DNA of 7,998 nt from Marinospirillum sp. Lineage in GTDB: Bacteria > Pseudomonadota > Gammaproteobacteria > Pseudomonadales > Halomonadaceae. The position numbers and the translations under genes were made by a program. Numbering within the stretch: position 1 is the first letter of the stretch; every line of letters starts with the position of its first letter. The notes beneath the pieces are model-generated. The model did no database searches, was not told the DNA's origin, and saw nothing but the letters and a program-made list of their open reading frames with translations. The DNA is taken from the NCBI GenBank assembly GCA_007119985.1, contig SKOQ01000125.1, positions 1-7,998 of the forward strand, read 5' to 3'. Of the stretch, positions 5,355 to 7,998 are shown piece by piece.

Positions 5355-6737
5355 TTACAGGTAACGCACGCGGAAGTTGCGGCCTTTGAGTTTGCCTTGA
5401 TTCAGGTGATCAAGCGCGGTCTTGGCTAGTTCGCGCTCGATAGAAACATAAGCCCGTCTAGGTGTGATGGTGATTTTTCCTATTTGTTCGCGCCCCAGTT
5501 GTTCACAGGCTGTGAGCGCACCGAGAATATCACCAGGACGCAGCTTGTCTTTTTTACCACCATCAATGATCAGTGTTTTCATCGGTGCTGGCACAGGATC
5601 GGCAAGCGCTTGTGTGGTGGCAGGCAAGGCTTCGAGGGAGCAGGCGTGGTGCGTGATGGCACGAATCGCGTCAAGGCGACGCTCATCTTCTGGCCCGACG
5701 AGGCTGATCGCCACCCCTTCGGCTCCCGCGCGTCCTGTGCGCCCGATACGGTGAATGTGGGCCTCTGGATCTTGTGCGAGCTGGTAGTTGACCACGAGAT
5801 CCAGATCAGCAATATCCAATCCGCGAGCGGCGACATCGGTTGCCACAAGCAGGTTTGCACTGCGATGCGCGAACTGAATCAAGGTGTGATCACGGTCTCG
5901 TTGCTCCATATCGCCATGCAAGGGCAGGGCAGAAAAACCGGCTTGGCTGAGTGCTTCGGCCAGTTGCTGGGTGTCTTGGCGTGTGGTGCAAAAAATAATC
6001 CCCATCTCTGGTGCGCGTTGTAGCAGCAGCGTGCGCAGCGTTGAAAAGCGCTGCTGTTCTTGAGATAGACGATAGAAGTGCTGCGTGATCTTGGGTGTAG
6101 AGGCTTGGCTTTCCACCTCGACCAAAAGAGGATCGCGTAAAGAGGCTGCGGCCAGTGTGCGAATGGCATCAGGAAAGGTGGCGCTGAGCATCAGTGTTTG
6201 GCGGTGAGTCGGAGTGGCCGCTAAGATCGCATCGAGTGTGTCGCTAAAGCCCATATCGAGCATACGGTCTGCTTCATCGAGCACCAGCATCTTCAGGTGT
6301 TGAAGATCAAGGTGCGTGCGGCGCAGGTGGTCTTCAATGCGTCCTGGCGTGCCAACTAGCAGGTGTGCGCCTTGCTCAAGCGAGGCCATTTGTGGGCCAA
6401 AAGGCTGGCCACCACAGAGGGTGAGCACCTTAATATTCGGCATGCCACGAGCCAGACGTCGCAGCTCATTGGCGACCTGATCAGCCAATTCGCGTGTTGG
6501 ACACAGCACCAATCCTTGTATACTCAGTTGCATCGGATCGAGGCGCTGCAATAGCCCTAAGCCAAAAGCCGCTGTTTTGCCTGATCCGGTTTGCGCTTGG
6601 GCCAATACATCGCGCCCGTCCAGAATGGCTGGCACACTGAGGGCTTGCACCTCGGTCATCTGTAAATAGCCCAGAGAGGGCAGATTGTTGAGGAGTTCGG
6701 GGCGTAGGGCCAAGCTTGTAAATGAAGAGGCAGTCAA
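5355..6737 (-). CDS. dbpA: ATP-dependent RNA helicase DbpA (DEAD-box, 23S rRNA-specific)
   Basis: A 460-residue DEAD-box helicase (E. coli DbpA has 457) that remodels 23S rRNA during assembly of the large ribosomal subunit. Motifs in order: Q motif region GYLQMTEVQALSVPA (23-37), Walker A AQTGSGKT (48-55), PTRELA (80-85), TPGR (130-133), DEAD (154-157), SAT (185-187), DVAARGLD (301-308) and HRIGRTGRAG (329-338). Residues about 386-460 are the DbpA-type RNA-binding domain (IDGGKKDKLRPGDILGALT at 391-409, ending KGRNFRVRYL), which in this family recognises hairpin 92 of 23S rRNA and separates DbpA from other DEAD-box proteins. The start codon is TTG: an in-frame TAG lies at 6749-6747, no ATG or GTG lies between, AGGT (6748-6745) is 7 bases upstream, and the resulting MTASS resembles the E. 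coli N-terminus. It is transcribed divergently from the hydrolase gene. All motifs are intact. Confidence 0.97.
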   Translation of the reverse strand: MTASSFTSLALRPELLNNLPSLGYLQMTEVQALSVPAILDGRDVLAQAQTGSGKTAAFGLGLLQRLDPMQLSIQGLVLCPTRELADQVANELRRLARGMPNIKVLTLCGGQPFGPQMASLEQGAHLLVGTPGRIEDHLRRTHLDLQHLKMLVLDEADRMLDMGFSDTLDAILAATPTHRQTLMLSATFPDAIRTLAAASLRDPLLVEVESQASTPKITQHFYRLSQEQQRFSTLRTLLLQRAPEMGIIFCTTRQDTQQLAEALSQAGFSALPLHGDMEQRDRDHTLIQFAHRSANLLVATDVAARGLDIADLDLVVNYQLAQDPEAHIHRIGRTGRAGAEGVAISLVGPEDERRLDAIRAITHHACSLEALPATTQALADPVPAPMKTLIIDGGKKDKLRPGDILGALTACEQLGREQIGKITITPRRAYVSIERELAKTALDHLNQGKLKGRNFRVRYL

Positions 6738-6742
6738 GAGCG

Positions 6743-6862
6743 TTACCTAAAATCGAAGGAGAGAAGAGAAGCAAAGAGGCCGTAGATGAGGCCAGCTTTG
6801 ACCATGAGGCTAGCATAGCACAGGCCCACGCTTTGCTCTTGGGCTTCTTCTTTTTCAACCAT
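6743..6862 (-). CDS. Possible 39-residue small protein or leader peptide upstream of dbpA
   Basis: An ATG-started ORF of 39 codons ends with TAA at 6745-6743, five bases before the TTG start of dbpA. The predicted peptide has an acidic start (MVEKEEAQEQS) followed by a mostly hydrophobic stretch (about residues 12-36, including KAGLIYGLFASLLSF), so it could be a small single-span membrane protein. The ribosome site of dbpA (AGGT) falls on its last codon and stop, a layout typical of translational coupling. Against it: no purine-rich ribosome site precedes its ATG, and no homologue is known to me. It could equally be an untranslated leader that happens to be open. Treat as hypothetical. Confidence 0.3.
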   Translation of the reverse strand: MVEKEEAQEQSVGLCYASLMVKAGLIYGLFASLLSFDFR

Positions 6863-6884
6863 GACATAGGATGAGCCAAGTCAG

Positions 6885-7850
6885 ATGCACATGACAGATG
6901 CACTTTATCAACATCTAGCCAGTATCAAGGTTCAACTCCGACTCTGGCCGCAGGCTTTTGCTCAGGCGGATTGGCATGCCTTATCTCATCCTGTCTACCA
7001 ACAATATCTCCAAGGTTATCATTTTGAGACCGAGTGCACAGCGCGTGCAGGTTGGTTGACGTTAGACTCTGATCGCATTTGGATGCAGGCTTTTCGTCCC
7101 ATTGATCATCCGGCGCAGGGAACGCTGGTCCATCTGCATGGCTACTATGATCACGGGGCCAGCTATCCTTTTTTACAGCGCTGGTGTTTGGAGCAAAAGC
7201 TCATCTATTGCACTGTTGATCTACCGGGGCATGGTTTATCCAGTGGTCCGCGTGCCGCGATAGATGATTTCCAGCGTTATCAGCAACTGCTGGATCAGGT
7301 GCTGGATCAGTTGCGTCGTGAGCGCTGGCCGCGGCCTTGGTTACTGAGTGGGTTTTCAACCGGCGGCGCGATTGCATTAGAGCATGCGCTTAAGCAGCTC
7401 CAGTTTGATCAGCTGGCACTGGTGGCGCCCTTGGTTCGTCCTATAGGTTGGACCGCCATTCGTCGTTGGCGTCCTGTGCTGCATCTTTTTGTGCGTTCGG
7501 TGCCGCGTAAACATCGTGATAACAGCCATGATCAGGCCTACTTGGATTTTGTGCGAGAAGATGATGCTATGCAGCCAAGGCGCTTGCCGCTGGTGTGGGT
7601 AAAAGCGCTGGGGCGCTGGATTCGCCGCATTGAAAAACAGCCGCCAAGTAAAGCCCGGGTGATGATTATTCAAGGTGATGCCGACACAACGGTTGATTGG
7701 TCCTATAATCTTAGCGTGCTACATCGCCTTTTGCCGAATGCAAAAACCCATTTGATTCAAGGTGCGCGGCATCAACTCTTGAATGAGCAATCTGAGTTGC
7801 AAGCCCAGGTCGCAGAGCATCTGCAACACTGGTTAAAATATAATCAATAA
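6885..7850 (+). CDS. Alpha/beta hydrolase of the serine aminopeptidase/lysophospholipase-like (Hydrolase_4) family
   Basis: A 321-residue alpha/beta-hydrolase with no signal peptide, so probably cytoplasmic or loosely membrane-associated. The core begins near residue 75. HLHGYYDHGASY (83-94) supplies the oxyanion-hole HG; DLPGHGLSSGPRAAIDDFQRY (112-132) is the typical D-PGHG-S-G signature of Hydrolase_4 proteins such as PldB and monoglyceride lipases. GFSTGG (156-161) holds the nucleophile Ser158, QGDADTTV (263-270) the acid, probably Asp267, and GARHQL (293-298) the base His296. The triad is complete. About 75 N-terminal residues precede the core. The likely substrate is a carboxyl ester such as a lysophospholipid or monoglyceride, but it cannot be read from sequence. 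The start is uncertain: ATG at 6885 and ATG at 6891 are both possible, and neither has a clear ribosome site. The lipoprotein gene follows by 18 bp, suggesting an operon. Confidence 0.9.
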   Translation: MHMTDALYQHLASIKVQLRLWPQAFAQADWHALSHPVYQQYLQGYHFETECTARAGWLTLDSDRIWMQAFRPIDHPAQGTLVHLHGYYDHGASYPFLQRWCLEQKLIYCTVDLPGHGLSSGPRAAIDDFQRYQQLLDQVLDQLRRERWPRPWLLSGFSTGGAIALEHALKQLQFDQLALVAPLVRPIGWTAIRRWRPVLHLFVRSVPRKHRDNSHDQAYLDFVREDDAMQPRRLPLVWVKALGRWIRRIEKQPPSKARVMIIQGDADTTVDWSYNLSVLHRLLPNAKTHLIQGARHQLLNEQSELQAQVAEHLQHWLKYNQ

Positions 7851-7868
7851 TGAAATGAAGGGTTATCT

Positions 7869-7998
7869 ATGCAAGGATCATCAGTGACGGGCGCTGTGTC
7901 TCGTCGATCATCTTGGCTGGTATGGTTTCTCTTGGCGGTCTTGTTAAGTGGTTGTGCCTCGCATGCGGATCGTATGACCGAGGCGACCACCTTGATGC
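7869..7998 (+). CDS. Predicted lipoprotein, N-terminal part (cut by window edge)
   Basis: Only the first 43 codons are in the window. After a polar, basic start (SRRSS at 11-15) comes a hydrophobic stretch WLVWFLLAVLLSGC ending in a clear lipobox, L-L-S-G-Cys29, so the mature protein should be lipid-modified on Cys29. The residue after it is Ala30, not Asp, which in the usual Lol rule favours transport to the outer membrane. The mature start reads ASHADRMTEATTLM, too little to assign a family. AAGGG at 7858-7862, six bases before the ATG, supports the start. It follows the hydrolase stop by 18 bp on the same strand, so the two are likely co-transcribed. Confidence 0.85.
   Translation, partial: MQGSSVTGAVSRRSSWLVWFLLAVLLSGCASHADRMTEATTLM

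Noticed and set aside
6871..6894. 7-codon leader ORF whose stop overlaps the second ATG of the hydrolase
   Set aside because: It is very short, lacks a ribosome site, and such overlaps are frequent by chance.
6481..6903. 140-codon ORF on the - strand overlapping the start of dbpA
   Set aside because: Most of it is an out-of-frame shadow of dbpA, which has all helicase motifs intact. Its upstream part competes with the 39-codon ORF, and its composition is not protein-like.

Overview
The window reads as ordinary chromosomal DNA of a gammaproteobacterium. The malate synthase G has the same length (723 residues) and the same motif order as the E. coli enzyme, and the DEAD-box helicase carries the C-terminal RNA-binding domain specific to DbpA. 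Moderate GC, a class of chemoreceptor without a C-terminal pentapeptide, and a DUF4168 secreted protein would fit a marine or Oceanospirillales-like lineage, but that placement is an inference from memory. No mobile element, CRISPR array, tRNA, rRNA or phage gene was seen.

Layout. 58-381 (+): a small multi-pass membrane protein of unknown function whose reading frame is open to the left edge. 382-625: a non-coding gap with two hairpins after the gene and a 20-bp-period direct repeat overlapping a possible promoter. 626-2254 (+): a complete methyl-accepting chemotaxis protein, closed by a strong terminator at 2274-2297. 2401-2748 (+): a small secreted DUF4168 protein, preceded by a sigma-E-like promoter and a tandem TTACA repeat, and followed by a terminator whose symmetric A and T tracts let it serve both strands. 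2929-5100 (-): glcB, malate synthase G, with its own upstream region and a hairpin just after its stop. 5355-6737 (-): dbpA, which starts at TTG and is preceded by a possible 39-codon ORF (6743-6862). 6885-7850 (+): an alpha/beta hydrolase, divergent from dbpA. 7869 to the right edge (+): the start of a lipoprotein gene, 18 bp after the hydrolase and probably in its operon.

The genes do not form one pathway. They cover sensing (the chemoreceptor), two-carbon metabolism (glcB without adjacent aceA or glcDEF), ribosome assembly (dbpA), the envelope (DUF4168 protein and lipoprotein) and probable lipid or ester hydrolysis. I see no clear new multi-gene system. The points most worth checking are the possible small ORF coupled to the TTG start of dbpA, the envelope-stress-type promoter before the DUF4168 gene, and several hairpins and repeats in the intergenic regions.
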